Notes: a model not told the origin generated them from the letters alone. 64,000 bases of DNA from Microbacterium sp. Se63.02b (GCF_014171575.1 NZ_CP050453.1:1798001-1862000), one strand, 5' to 3'. Positions 26,989-34,958 are shown, numbered from the stretch's first letter. A program made the numbers and translations.

Positions 26989-27786
26989 TCAGTCGTTCAT
27001 GAGCTGCAGGAAGTCGTCGTGGAGACGGCCGTTGGTTGCCAGCGTCGATCGCGCCGAGATCGTCTCAGCCCCGTCTGCTGCGGTCATCCTGCCGCCGGCC
27101 TCCCGGACGATCGGCACGGCGGCGGCGATGTCGTACTCCTTCACATCGAACTCCGCGACCATCTCGAGTCGACCTTCGGCGAGGAGCATGTACGAATACA
27201 CATCTCCATACGCGCGATCGCGCCAGACGCGCCCGGCGACCCTCAGCAGGGTCTCGATCCGGCCGGCATCCGACCACTGCGCGATGCTCTGGAAACTCAC
27301 GCTCGCGTCGTCGAGCGACGACACCGCCGAGGCCTGGATCCGACGGGGTTCTGCTCCCACGGTGGTCCATGCCCCTGCGCCCGTGGCCGCCCACCAGCGA
27401 CGCCCCAGCGCGGGCATGCTGACGACGCCGACCTGGGGCACGCCGTCGACAGCCAGAGCGATCATCGTTCCCCACAGGGGGACTCCGCGCAGGAAGTTGG
27501 CCGTCCCGTCGATCGGATCGACGATCCACTGCCGGTGTGTGCTTCCCTGCGCGCCGAACTCCTCGCCGAAGATCCCGTCATCGGGCCGTTCGGCCTCGAG
27601 AATGCGGCGGATCGCCCGTTCGGTCGCGAGATCCGCGTCGGTGACGTGGGAGTTGTCGGCCTTGGTCGATATCTCGAGGTCGGCCGCGTCGAACCGGGGG
27701 AGCGACTGTGCGTCGGCGGCATCCGCGAGGCGGAGCGCGAGATCGAGATCGTGGCGCAGGTCATCGGTGAAGGGGGAGGGGGTCAC
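26989..27786 (-). CDS. Inositol monophosphatase-family phosphatase (histidinol-phosphatase-like)
   Basis: The 265-residue enzyme has the metal-binding motifs of the IMPase superfamily: GIFGEEFG, WIVDPIDGTANFLRGVPLWG and EYDIAAAVPIVREAGG. Actinobacterial relatives of this size act as histidinol-phosphate phosphatases (HisN) or inositol monophosphatases, and sequence alone does not separate them. GTG 27786 is chosen because TATTCT (27793-27798, minus strand) lies exactly six bases upstream. An in-frame start further upstream would add about 34 poorly conserved residues. Confidence 0.85.
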   Translation of the reverse strand: MTPSPFTDDLRHDLDLALRLADAADAQSLPRFDAADLEISTKADNSHVTDADLATERAIRRILEAERPDDGIFGEEFGAQGSTHRQWIVDPIDGTANFLRGVPLWGTMIALAVDGVPQVGVVSMPALGRRWWAATGAGAWTTVGAEPRRIQASAVSSLDDASVSFQSIAQWSDAGRIETLLRVAGRVWRDRAYGDVYSYMLLAEGRLEMVAEFDVKEYDIAAAVPIVREAGGRMTAADGAETISARSTLATNGRLHDDFLQLMND

Positions 27787-27940
27787 CCTCTCAGAATAGT
27801 CGTCGCCTTCACGGCGCCGGAGAGCCGAAAGGCCATGATCCGACGTCAGCAGTGGCGGGGCGCGCCCGGGGTCGCCTCGATTTCGCATGGGGCCGCGCGG
27901 CTGGTAATGTAATTCCTCGGTCGGGGTTATCCCGGGCCAC

Positions 27941-28013
27941 GCACCTCTAGCTCAATCGGCAGAGCAACTGACTCTTAATCAGTGGGTTCTCGGTTCAAGT
28001 CCGAGGGGGTGCA
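27941..28013 (+). tRNA. tRNA-Lys (anticodon CTT)
   Basis: A 73-nt cloverleaf has the acceptor GCACCTC / GGGGTGC, D-arm with AGCTCAATCGGCAGAGC, anticodon loop CTCTTAA giving CTT, and T-arm GGTTCAAGTCC. The discriminator is A; CCA is not encoded. Confidence 0.95.
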
Positions 28014-28020
28014 CGGATCA

Positions 28021-28054
28021 GCCTCGGAAACTCTCGCCAGTCTCCGGGGCTTTT
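28021..28054 (+). terminator. Terminator of tRNA-Lys
   Basis: A 12-bp imperfect stem (28021-28032 with 28039-28050, one G-U and one mismatch) is followed directly by TTTT, eight bases after the tRNA. Confidence 0.65.
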
Positions 28055-28087
28055 CTGCTGTCCACCCGAGGCCTCCCCGCGAGTGGT

Positions 28088-28486
28088 TCAGGCCAGGCCC
28101 TCCAGAAGGTCCGTGACGCGGCGCTTGATGTCGTCGCGGATGGGGCGCACGGCGCTGAGGTCCAGGCCCGCCGGGTCGTCCAGCTCCCAGTCCTCGTAAC
28201 GCGTGCCGGGGAAGATCGGGCAGGCGTCGCCGCACCCCATCGTGATGACGACGTCGGAGACCCGCACGTCGTCGGTCGTGAGGATCTGCGGGGTGTTCTC
28301 GGTGATGTCGATGCCCTCCTCGGCCATTGCCGCTATCGCGACCGGGTTGATCCGGTCGGCGGGCTCACTGCCGGCAGAGAGGACGCGCACGCGCTCTCCT
28401 GCCAGCTCCCGGAGGTACGCCGCGGCCATCTGCGAACGGCCGGCGTTGTGGACGCAGACGAACAGCACGGTGGGTGTCTCGCGCAT
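28088..28486 (-). CDS. arsC: Arsenate reductase, low-molecular-weight phosphatase type
   Basis: The 132-residue enzyme has the catalytic loop CVHNAGRS (Cys11-x5-Arg) and a later Cys pair in VITMGCGDACPIFPG (Cys85 and Cys89), followed by YEDWELDDPAG. This sequence type belongs to the arsenate reductases that in Actinobacteria use mycothiol/mycoredoxin or thioredoxin to reduce arsenate to arsenite. AAGGAG six bases before the ATG at 28486 sets the start. It is the second gene after a tiny Cys-rich peptide in a unit divergent from arsR. No arsenite pump is in this window. Confidence 0.92.
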   Translation of the reverse strand: MRETPTVLFVCVHNAGRSQMAAAYLRELAGERVRVLSAGSEPADRINPVAIAAMAEEGIDITENTPQILTTDDVRVSDVVITMGCGDACPIFPGTRYEDWELDDPAGLDLSAVRPIRDDIKRRVTDLLEGLA

Positions 28487-28516
28487 CTCGGTCTCCTTCT
28501 GATCGAGGCGTGTGCA

Positions 28517-28543
28517 GTCGTCCCTGGTGCACTCAGGGACGAC
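28517..28543 (-). promoter_or_regulatory. Hairpin between the Cys-rich peptide gene and arsC
   Basis: GTCGTCCCTG and CAGGGACGAC form a perfect 10-bp stem around a 7-base loop, nine bases beyond the peptide stop and 31 before arsC. It could stabilise the short upstream mRNA or partly terminate, giving more peptide than ArsC; this role is inference. Confidence 0.5.
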
Positions 28544-28551
28544 CGGTGATG

Positions 28552-28635
28552 TCAGCAGCAGCCCGGCGGGCAGCACTCCTGGTCGAGTTCGGGCGGGCAG
28601 CCCAGCTCGATGCAGAGGGTGTTGGTATCCATCAT
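28552..28635 (-). CDS. 27-residue Cys-rich peptide in the arsenic operon
   Basis: A very strong Shine-Dalgarno (AAAGGAGGTGAGC) leads directly into two adjacent ATGs. The product has six Cys in 27 residues, at 8, 13, 21, 22, 26 and 27, with the C-terminal run ECCPPGCC after MMDTNTLCIELGCPPEL. It is the first gene after the ArsR operator and precedes arsC by 65 bases. Two adjacent CC pairs and spaced single Cys would suit thiolate binding of arsenite or another soft metal, so a metallothionein-like buffer or a chaperone is a reasonable guess. I do not recognise a named family. Confidence 0.65.
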   Translation of the reverse strand: MMDTNTLCIELGCPPELDQECCPPGCC

Positions 28636-28648
28636 GCTCACCTCCTTT

Positions 28649-28728
28649 CATCGATGTCTATCGATGCATGAGCAAGTGTGCGATGAAACATAGACGACTG
28701 TCAATATTCATGAGAGTCTATGTTTCAT
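28649..28728. promoter_or_regulatory. ArsR operator region with two inverted repeats
   Basis: Repeat one is CATCGAT-GTCT-ATCGATG at 28649-28666, just upstream of the peptide gene. Repeat two is ATGAAACATAGAC at 28683-28695 with its exact inverse GTCTATGTTTCAT at 28716-28728; the right arm covers the arsR ATG at 28727. Divergent control by ArsR is inferred from position and the ArsR family. Confidence 0.7.
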
Positions 28729-29077
28729 GCCCGTCGGTGAACTGCTCCCTGTCCGCGACCTTCAAGCGTGCTGCGCTCCGTTGACGCGGGAACCGATAGC
28801 GCAGGACACCGCGGAGTCCCTGGCGCGCACGCTGCGAGCTCTGGCGGACCCCGCGAGACTGCGGCTGATCTCGATGGTCGCGGCGCACGAGGGCGGTGAG
28901 GCGTGCGTCTGCGACCTCACGGAACCCCTGGGGCTTTCGCAGCCCACGGTGTCGCATCACCTCCGCGTCCTCGCCGAGGCGGGATTCCTCACGCGGTCGA
29001 AGCGTGGCACCTGGGCTTACTACCGGCTCGTGCCCGGTTCTCTCGACGGCATCGCCGGACTCCTGACCACGGTGTAG
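28727..29077 (+). CDS. arsR: ArsR-family metalloregulator
   Basis: The 116-residue winged-helix repressor reads TLRALADPARLRLISMVAAH, then EACVCDLTEPLGLSQPTVSH with the recognition helix, then HLRVLAEAGFLTRSKRGTWA. Candidate As(III) ligands are Cys15-Cys16 in LQACCAPL and Cys60/Cys62 in ACVCDL. The Cys15/Cys16 pair plus a Cys in the 'CVC' helix matches the layout known for Corynebacterium ArsR rather than the E. coli type. There is no Shine-Dalgarno; the start codon lies inside the operator repeat. Confidence 0.92.
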   Translation: MPVGELLPVRDLQACCAPLTREPIAQDTAESLARTLRALADPARLRLISMVAAHEGGEACVCDLTEPLGLSQPTVSHHLRVLAEAGFLTRSKRGTWAYYRLVPGSLDGIAGLLTTV

Positions 29078-29146
29078 ACCTCACGAGGGCCCGTCGCTGT
29101 CCCGGGGGACTGCGGGTCCTCCGCCCGCATCCAGAGATCCGCGAGG

Positions 29147-29629
29147 TCACGCGACCGTGATGACCGTCCCGCCGGTCAGCCGCTGCAGCTGTGCGAAGGT
29201 CACCGGCATGACGGTGTGCGGGTGCCCGGCGGCCGCCCACAACGTGCCGTGATCCTGAAGCGCGTCATCGAGGTAGGTGCGCAACGGGGCCGGGTGTCCG
29301 ACGGGGGCGACGCCGCCGATCGCCTGCCCCGTGGCGGCGCGGACGACGGACGCCGGGGCCATCGACACCTCTGCGGCACCGATGCTCGTAGCGAGGACGG
29401 CGAGATCCGCGCGGTGCCCTCCGCTGGTCATCACGAGCACGGGCTCGCCGTCGGCGAGGAACACGAGACTGTTCGCGATCGCCGCGACGTCGCACCCGAC
29501 GGCGGCCGCTGCCTCGACGGCTGTGCGCGCCGAGTCGGGCAGGACGCGGATGGCGACCTCGATCCCGGCTTCGGACAGGTGCCGGCGCACGACTCTGCTG
29601 CGTTCGGGGAGGAGTGCGTCGTCGCTCAT
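29147..29629 (-). CDS. YbaK/ProX-family aminoacyl-tRNA deacylase
   Basis: The 160-residue protein has the YbaK/EbsC fold: VAAIANSLVFLADGEPVLVM, then the GGHRADL strand, then AASVVRAATGQAIGGVAPVG (the 'T-G-x-x-x-G-x-x-x-P' loop). Relatives remove misacylated Cys or Ala from tRNAPro or act as free-standing editing domains. Start 29629 is seven bases from TATCGT (29637-29642, minus strand). Upstream, where a -35 would fall, there is a 7-bp tandem repeat. Confidence 0.87.
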   Translation of the reverse strand: MSDDALLPERSRVVRRHLSEAGIEVAIRVLPDSARTAVEAAAAVGCDVAAIANSLVFLADGEPVLVMTSGGHRADLAVLATSIGAAEVSMAPASVVRAATGQAIGGVAPVGHPAPLRTYLDDALQDHGTLWAAAGHPHTVMPVTFAQLQRLTGGTVITVA

Positions 29630-29646
29630 CGCCCCCACGATACCCA

Positions 29647-29679
29647 CAGCGGACAGCGGACAGCGGACAGCGGACAGCG
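29647..29679. repeat. 7-bp tandem repeat (CAGCGGA, 4.7 copies) upstream of the ybaK-like gene
   Basis: Four complete CAGCGGA units plus CAGCG run without interruption immediately upstream of the -10 box of the minus-strand ybaK-like gene, covering its -35 region. Slippage could change promoter spacing. Confidence 0.85.
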
Positions 29680-29681
29680 AA

Positions 29682-29714
29682 GACCGGACCGGACCGCGAT
29701 GATCCGGTCCGGTC
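29682..29714 (-). terminator. Hairpin downstream of the MFS transporter gene
   Basis: GACCGGACCGGA (29682-29693) pairs perfectly with TCCGGTCCGGTC (29703-29714), beginning ten bases after the MFS stop. No clear T run follows. Confidence 0.6.
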
Positions 29715-29724
29715 CCGATGGAAG

Positions 29725-30954
29725 TCAGGCCGCGTCGCCGATGAGGATGGCCGCAGCATCCTCGGTGGTCGGATCCGCGGGAGCGTCGTCGATATGTGCG
29801 AGCACGCGCCGCCCGAGGAAGATCGTCAGCGCGGCGAGCAGCACGGAAGCCGCGGCGAACAGGTAGGGCACCGTCGCATTGAACGCATGCCACAGCAGTG
29901 CGGCGATGGGAGGAGCCATCGCGCCACCCAGGAAGCGCACTGCGGAATAGGCAGAGGACGCGACCGAGCGCGGAAGGTCGGTCGCCTCCATGACCGCCTC
30001 CGTGAGCACAGTGTTCATCACGCCGAGGAGCAGGCCGCCGATGACGATGCACGTCACGAGTGCCGCGGGGCTGCTCACGACGAGTCCAGCTGCGATGAGG
30101 TCGACGGCGAGGAGGGGCAGCACGACGAGGATGATGCGCGTGCGCGCCATCCGGCGCATCAGGACCGGTGCCACCCAGACACTCGTGACCGCCAGCGCCA
30201 CACCCCAGCCGAAGAACGTGAATCCGATGCCCATCGCACCGAAGCCGAGGGGGAACGGCGAGAAGGCGAGGAGGACGAAGAAACCGATGTTGTAGAACAG
30301 CGCCGTCACGGCGAGGATCGCGAGGGCCGGTCGACGAAGGGCGACGAACGGTGCCGAGAAGGGGACGGGCGTGCGCTTCTCGCCCGGGCCGCGGAGGAGG
30401 ACGAGCACGGCGACGAAGGCGATCGCCATCAGAGCGACGACGCCGAAGAACGGTCCGCGCCAGCTCTGCTCGCCGAGAAGACCACCCAGCAGCGGACCGA
30501 CGGCGATGCCGAGGCCGAGCGCCGCTTCATACAGGATGATCGCCGCGCTGCTCCCGCCGGATGCCGCCCCGACGATGGTCGCGAGCGCGGTGGAGATGAA
30601 GAGGGCGTTACCGAGTCCCCAGCCGGCGCGGAAACCGATCACCGCGTCCACGCTGCCGCTCAGTGCGCAGAGCAGCGCGAAGACGACGATCAGCCCGAGA
30701 CCGATGAGCAGCGTGGCCTTCGCACCGATCCGACTCGAGATCCAGCTGGTCACGAGCATGGCCAGCCCCGTCACGAGGAGGTAGCTGGTGAACAGCAGCT
30801 CCGTCTCGACAGGCGACGCCTGAAGAGACTCCGCGATGGCAGGGAGGATCGGGTCGACGAGACCGATTCCCATGAAGGCGACGACGCAGGCGAAGGCTAC
30901 CGCCCATACCTGCGCTGGCTGCTTCCACACCGAGGGGGTGACGGGGGTGTTCAC
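29725..30954 (-). CDS. MFS efflux transporter
   Basis: The 409-residue protein shows 12 predicted membrane helices and the drug:H+ antiporter look: FMGIGLVDPILPAIAESLQA near the N-terminus, then an LLFTSYLLVTGLAMLVTSWI helix and SSRIGAKATLLIGL (motif A-like loop). Its start overlaps the end of the marR-family gene by four bases (ATGA), so the two are one operon; such MarR-MFS pairs usually export a toxic compound that also inactivates the repressor. The substrate is unknown. Confidence 0.88.
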   Translation of the reverse strand: MNTPVTPSVWKQPAQVWAVAFACVVAFMGIGLVDPILPAIAESLQASPVETELLFTSYLLVTGLAMLVTSWISSRIGAKATLLIGLGLIVVFALLCALSGSVDAVIGFRAGWGLGNALFISTALATIVGAASGGSSAAIILYEAALGLGIAVGPLLGGLLGEQSWRGPFFGVVALMAIAFVAVLVLLRGPGEKRTPVPFSAPFVALRRPALAILAVTALFYNIGFFVLLAFSPFPLGFGAMGIGFTFFGWGVALAVTSVWVAPVLMRRMARTRIILVVLPLLAVDLIAAGLVVSSPAALVTCIVIGGLLLGVMNTVLTEAVMEATDLPRSVASSAYSAVRFLGGAMAPPIAALLWHAFNATVPYLFAAASVLLAALTIFLGRRVLAHIDDAPADPTTEDAAAILIGDAA

Positions 30955-31385
30955 CGGGGTTCTCCTGTTCGATCAGTGGTGTGCGCGGCGAGGATCTCCG
31001 CAGCGCGGGTGAGGGTCGACCAGTCGTCATCTGTGAGCGCGGCGAACCTCGGGGCGAGTGTCTCGCGGAACTCCGTGCGCCACTCCGCGAGCGCCGAAGC
31101 GCCTCCCGGTGTGATGTCGACGACTGTCGCTCGTGAATCGTCGGGGTCGGGGGAGCGGAGCACGAGTCCTTCGCGCTCCAGACCGCCCAGCAGACGTGTC
31201 ATGCCGGGCTGTGTGGTGCGCGCAGCCATGGCGAGTTCGCCCACTCTGCGCGACCCTGCCTGCTCCAGCAGGCTCAGCACGCGCCACTGGGCGGCTGGAG
31301 CCTCGTTCCCGGCGTCCTGAGCCGCGATGCGGCCCAGTGCATACCCAGAGAGAACCAGGGATGAGATGACCTCCGAGCGATTCAT
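30951..31385 (-). CDS. MarR-family repressor
   Basis: The 144-residue winged-helix protein contains QWRVLSLLEQAGSRRVGELA, then MAARTTQPGMTRLLGGLERE with the recognition helix, then GLVLRSPDPDDSRATVVDIT, the D-x-R wing of MarR proteins. The ATG at 31385 lies seven bases from TATACT (31393-31398, minus strand), a leaderless start covered by an inverted repeat, so autoregulation is likely. It overlaps the MFS gene it probably controls. Confidence 0.88.
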   Translation of the reverse strand: MNRSEVISSLVLSGYALGRIAAQDAGNEAPAAQWRVLSLLEQAGSRRVGELAMAARTTQPGMTRLLGGLEREGLVLRSPDPDDSRATVVDITPGGASALAEWRTEFRETLAPRFAALTDDDWSTLTRAAEILAAHTTDRTGEPR

Positions 31386-31412
31386 ACCACCGAGTATATA
31401 CCCAGTGGTATG
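31383..31412. promoter_or_regulatory. Inverted-repeat operator covering the marR start
   Basis: CATACCAC (31383-31390) and GTGGTATG (31405-31412) are exact inverses around a 14-base AT-rich centre containing the -10 TATACT. The left arm includes the start codon, so binding would block the promoter directly. Confidence 0.7.
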
Positions 31413-31421
31413 TATATCTCC

Positions 31422-32210
31422 CTATCGTCGGGAACCGGCGATCCGGGCCGAGAGCTGATGCGCATGGGCGAGCAGGGTGCGTCCGAGGTCTGCCATGCGA
31501 TCGGGCCCGAACCGGAACTCGACTCCGGTCAGGCTCAGCGCCCACTCCGGGCGCCCGGAACGATCGAACACCGCGGCCCCGATTCCCCAGCTGCCCTCCA
31601 CGATCAAGCCGGGGTTGACGGCGTATCCGCGCTCCTTGGTCTCGGCGAGGCGCGTGCGCAGAGCGGATCGACGGTGGGAGCGTCCCCACCGGTCCTCGAG
31701 CTCAGGGTGTCTCTCCAGATAGCTGTCCACATCGTGGTCGGGAAGGAACGACAGGATCGCCAGACCGGCGCTGGCGACGCCCAGGGGGAATCTGACGCCT
31801 TCGCTCAGGACGAAGGAGCGGATCGGGAAGGACCCTTCCTCCCGGAGAAGGCACACGGTCTCGTCTGCGCGGCGCACCGAGAAGAATGCGCTCTCCTCGG
31901 TTTTGACGGCGAGCGAGCGCACCACATCGCGCGCGAGAGATGTCACGTCATATCGTGCGGCGGCCACAGAGCCCATGAGGAAGAGTTCCGGGCCGGGCAT
32001 CCACCTCGTGCTCTCGTCCTCCCGGTCGACGAGCCCTTCGAGCTTCAAGGCGCTCAGGAGGCGGTGGGCCGTCGAGCGTGACAAGTCGGCCGCACGGGCG
32101 AGCTCCTGCAACGTCGCTCCGTCGGCGCCGGCGGCAGTCACGAGGCGGAGGAGTCGCGCCGCGCGGGCGATCGCCTGTGCGCCGGGCACGGAGCGTGAGG
32201 GTGAGTCCAT
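31422..32210 (-). CDS. IclR-family regulator
   Basis: The protein (262 residues from this start) has an N-terminal winged helix (LQELARAADLSRSTAHRLLS) and the IclR effector domain (RREEG-like segment REEGSFPIRSFVLSEGVRFP, then PLGVASAGLAILSFLPDHDV and ERGYAVNPGLIVEGSWGIGA). Start 32210 is preferred over an in-frame start at 32240 because TAGTGT (32218-32223, minus strand) is seven bases upstream. It is divergent from the CoA-transferase/thiolase operon, the usual layout for a local regulator of beta-ketoadipate or ketone-body use. Confidence 0.87.
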   Translation of the reverse strand: MDSPSRSVPGAQAIARAARLLRLVTAAGADGATLQELARAADLSRSTAHRLLSALKLEGLVDREDESTRWMPGPELFLMGSVAAARYDVTSLARDVVRSLAVKTEESAFFSVRRADETVCLLREEGSFPIRSFVLSEGVRFPLGVASAGLAILSFLPDHDVDSYLERHPELEDRWGRSHRRSALRTRLAETKERGYAVNPGLIVEGSWGIGAAVFDRSGRPEWALSLTGVEFRFGPDRMADLGRTLLAHAHQLSARIAGSRR

Positions 32211-32227
32211 ATCGTGGACACTACGTT

Positions 32228-32253
32228 CGGATCTGCCCACATCGCAAGATCCG
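32228..32253. promoter_or_regulatory. Inverted repeat between the IclR gene and the CoA-transferase operon
   Basis: CGGATCT (32228-32234) and AGATCCG (32247-32253) are exact inverses with a 12-base centre, placed between the two divergent promoters. IclR binding is inferred from position only. Confidence 0.45.
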
Positions 32254-32315
32254 ACGGGTGCAGGTGGTCACGGAGGGCGGATGCTGGGAGAAGACACGAT
32301 TCCGAAGGAGCAGAC

Positions 32316-33089
32316 GTGATCGACAAGCAATGGGGCTCTCCCGCCGAAGCCGTCTCCGACATCCCGGACGGCTCTTCCCTGGCGGTCGGCGGGTTCGGGC
32401 TCTCCGGCAACCCGATCGCGCTGATCGAGGCGCTGCTCGCGCAGGGGACCAAGGACCTCAGCGTGGTGAGCAACAACTGCGGCGTCGACGACTGGGGTCT
32501 GGGCGTTCTGCTCGCCGCGCAGCGCATCCGCAAGATGACGTCGTCGTACGTGGGGGAGAACAAGGAGTTCGAGAGGCAGTTCCTGAGTGGCGAACTCGAG
32601 CTGGAGCTCACACCACAGGGCACCCTTGCGGAGAAGCTCCGAGCAGGAGGCTCCGGCATCGCCGCGTTCTACACGCAGACGGGAGTGGGGACCCAGGTCG
32701 CCGAGGGTGGACTGCCGCGCCGATACAACCCTGACGGCAGCGTCGCGGTCGCGTCCCCGGTGAAGGACGTGCGGACCTTCGATGTCGACGGCACTCCGCG
32801 CGACTTCGTCCTCGAAGAGGCCATCACGACCGACTTCTCGCTCGTGCACGCGGCACGCGGAGACCGGCACGGCAATCTCGTGTTCAACAAATCCGCCCGG
32901 AACTTCAATCCGCTCGCGGCCATGGCCGGACGCATCTGCATCGCGCAGGTGGAGCAGCTCGTCGAGCCGGGAGAACTCGATCCCGACGCGGTCCACCTGC
33001 CCGGTGTCTTCGTGCATCGCATCGTCGAGGTCGGGAGCGACATCCCGAAGCGCATCGAACGGCGCACCGTCGCCACGGAAGGAGCCTGA
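32316..33089 (+). CDS. 3-oxoacid CoA-transferase, subunit A
   Basis: The 257-residue subunit transfers CoA from succinyl-CoA to acetoacetate or 3-oxoadipate with subunit B. It shows [20 protein letters not shown] (the glycine loop), [57 protein letters not shown] and [20 protein letters not shown], typical of SCOT/ScoA-PcaI proteins. GTG 32316 follows AAGGAG by five bases. Substrate choice (acetoacetate versus 3-oxoadipate) is open; the adjacent thiolase and IclR regulator fit both. Confidence 0.9.
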   Translation: MIDKQWGSPAEAVSDIPDGSSLAVGGFGLSGNPIALIEALLAQGTKDLSVVSNNCGVDDWGLGVLLAAQRIRKMTSSYVGENKEFERQFLSGELELELTPQGTLAEKLRAGGSGIAAFYTQTGVGTQVAEGGLPRRYNPDGSVAVASPVKDVRTFDVDGTPRDFVLEEAITTDFSLVHAARGDRHGNLVFNKSARNFNPLAAMAGRICIAQVEQLVEPGELDPDAVHLPGVFVHRIVEVGSDIPKRIERRTVATEGA

Positions 33090-33090
33090 G

Positions 33091-33756
33091 ATGGCGCTCA
33101 CCAGAGACCAGATGGCCGCGCGGGCGGCGGCGGAGCTGCGTGACGGCTCCTACGTCAACCTCGGCATCGGTCTGCCGACGCTCGTGCCCAACCACGTGCC
33201 GAGCGATGTGACGGTCGTGCTCCAATCGGAGAACGGAATCCTCGGCGTCGGCCCGTACCCGCGGGAGGACGCCGTCGACCCGGACCTCATCAACGCGGGC
33301 AAAGAGACGGTCACCACCCTGCCCGGTGCCGCGTTCTTCGACTCGGCGACGAGCTTCGGCATGATCCGCGGCGGCAAGATCGATGCCGCGATCCTCGGCG
33401 CCATGCAGGTGTCAGCGACGGGCGACCTCGCGAACTGGATGATCCCCGGGAAGATGGTCAAGGGACCGGGCGGCGCCATGGACCTCGTGCACGGCGCCGG
33501 TCGGGTCATCGTGCTCATGGAGCATGTCGCGAAGGACGGCACCGCGAAGATCGTGGACGAGTGCTCCCTGCCGTTGACCGGTCGGGGAGTGGTCGACCGT
33601 ATCATCACCGACCTCGCCGTGATCGACGTCACGGCCGCAGGACTCGTGCTCGTCGAGACCGCGCCGGGAGTCACCGTGGAAGACGTCATCACCGCCACGC
33701 AGCCACCGCTCACCCTCGCCCCCGCTCTCCACAACGGAAGGACCCAGGAATCATGA
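33091..33756 (+). CDS. 3-oxoacid CoA-transferase, subunit B
   Basis: The 221-residue catalytic subunit has [17 protein letters not shown] and the active-site Glu in [14 protein letters not shown], followed by [20 protein letters not shown] and the C-terminal [26 protein letters not shown] six bases before the ATG sets the start one base after the subunit A stop. Its stop overlaps the thiolase start by four bases (ATGA). Confidence 0.92.
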   Translation: MALTRDQMAARAAAELRDGSYVNLGIGLPTLVPNHVPSDVTVVLQSENGILGVGPYPREDAVDPDLINAGKETVTTLPGAAFFDSATSFGMIRGGKIDAAILGAMQVSATGDLANWMIPGKMVKGPGGAMDLVHGAGRVIVLMEHVAKDGTAKIVDECSLPLTGRGVVDRIITDLAVIDVTAAGLVLVETAPGVTVEDVITATQPPLTLAPALHNGRTQES

Positions 33757-34934
33757 CAGAGAACGATGTCGTCGTCGTCGCCGCGGCGCGCACCCCGCAG
33801 GGACGGCTGAAGGGGCAGCTCGCCGCGTTCACGGCCCCGCAGCTCGGGGCGCTCGCGATCCGCGGAGCTCTCGAGCAGGCTGCCGTCGATCCGGCGGCGG
33901 TGGACGCCGTCATCGTCGGGCAAGTGCTCGCCGCCGGCTCGGGACAGAACGCGGCGCGTCAGGCGGCGATCGGCGCCGGTATCGGCTGGGACGTGCCTGC
34001 GCACTCCGTGAACAAGGTCTGCCTCTCGGGCCTCACGGCGATCATCGACGCGGCACGGATGATCCGCACGGGCGATGCCGAGGTGGTCGTCGCTGCGGGC
34101 ATGGAGTCGATGACCCGCGCCCCGCACATGCTGATGGGATCCCGCGACGGTTGGGCCTACGGCAGCGTGGAAGTCCTCGACCATATGGCGTATGACGGAC
34201 TCACGGACGCCTACGACAGGGAGAGCATGGGCGCCTCCACCGAGCGGCACAACGCGCGGTATGAGCTCACGCGCGAGGCGCAGGATCGGGTCGCGGCGCT
34301 GTCGCACCAGCGCGCGGACGCGGCTCAGGAAGCCGGCGTGTTCGACGCGGAGATCATCCCCGTCGAGGTGCCGCAGCGGCGCGGTGAGCCCGTGCGGGTG
34401 ACGACGGACGAGGGCGTCCGCCCCGACACGACCGAAGAGACCCTCGCCAGGCTCCGAGCGGCATTCGCCGAGGGAGGATCGATCACGGCGGGAAACTCCT
34501 CTCAGATCTCCGACGGCGCCTCCGCCGTGGTCGTGACGACCCGGCGCACGGCCGAGAGCAGGAACTGGCCGGTCCTCGCGACGATCGGGGCGAGCGGACA
34601 GACCGCCGGACCCGACAACTCCTGCAGGCGCAGCCGGCGCGGGCGATCGAGCGCGTGCGAGAAGCAGGGGATCGCTCCGTCGAAGCTCGACGTCGTGGAG
34701 ATCAACGAGGCCTTCGGTGCCGTCGTGGCGCGGTCACAGGTCGAACTCGGCCTCGACGAGGGAATCGTGAACGTGCACGGCGGGGGCATCGCGATCGGGC
34801 ATCCGATCGGCGCATCCGGCAATCGCCTCGTCGTGCACGCCGTCCACGAACTCGTGCGCCGAGGAGGCGGGACAGCGGCCGTCGGGCTGTGCGGTGGCGG
34901 CGGTCAGGGCGAGGCGCTGATCCTCACGCGGTGA
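33753..34934 (+). pseudogene. Thiolase (acetyl-CoA/3-oxoadipyl-CoA thiolase) with a locally shifted frame
   Basis: The 393-codon frame is open throughout, with the thiolase N-terminus, the nucleophilic Cys in NKVCLSGLTAIIDA (about residue 90), NEAFGAV with the catalytic His region, and GGGIAIGHPIGASG plus LCGGGGQGEA at the end. Between about 34620 and 34655 the frame reads SCRRSRRGRSSACEKQG, whereas the next frame gives SLQAQPARAIER, the expected family sequence. One base is missing in TCCTG (34619-34623) and two in GCGCGT (34651-34656), which restores frame overall. Both are probably consensus errors, leaving ~11 wrong residues. Confidence 0.85.
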
Positions 34935-34958
34935 GTCCTGCGCCGAGGGCGCCCGGTG

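Noticed and set aside
28021-28060. Integration site at the 3' end of tRNA-Lys
   Set aside because: The adjacent ars genes look accessory, but there is no integrase and I saw no repeated tRNA 3' end downstream.
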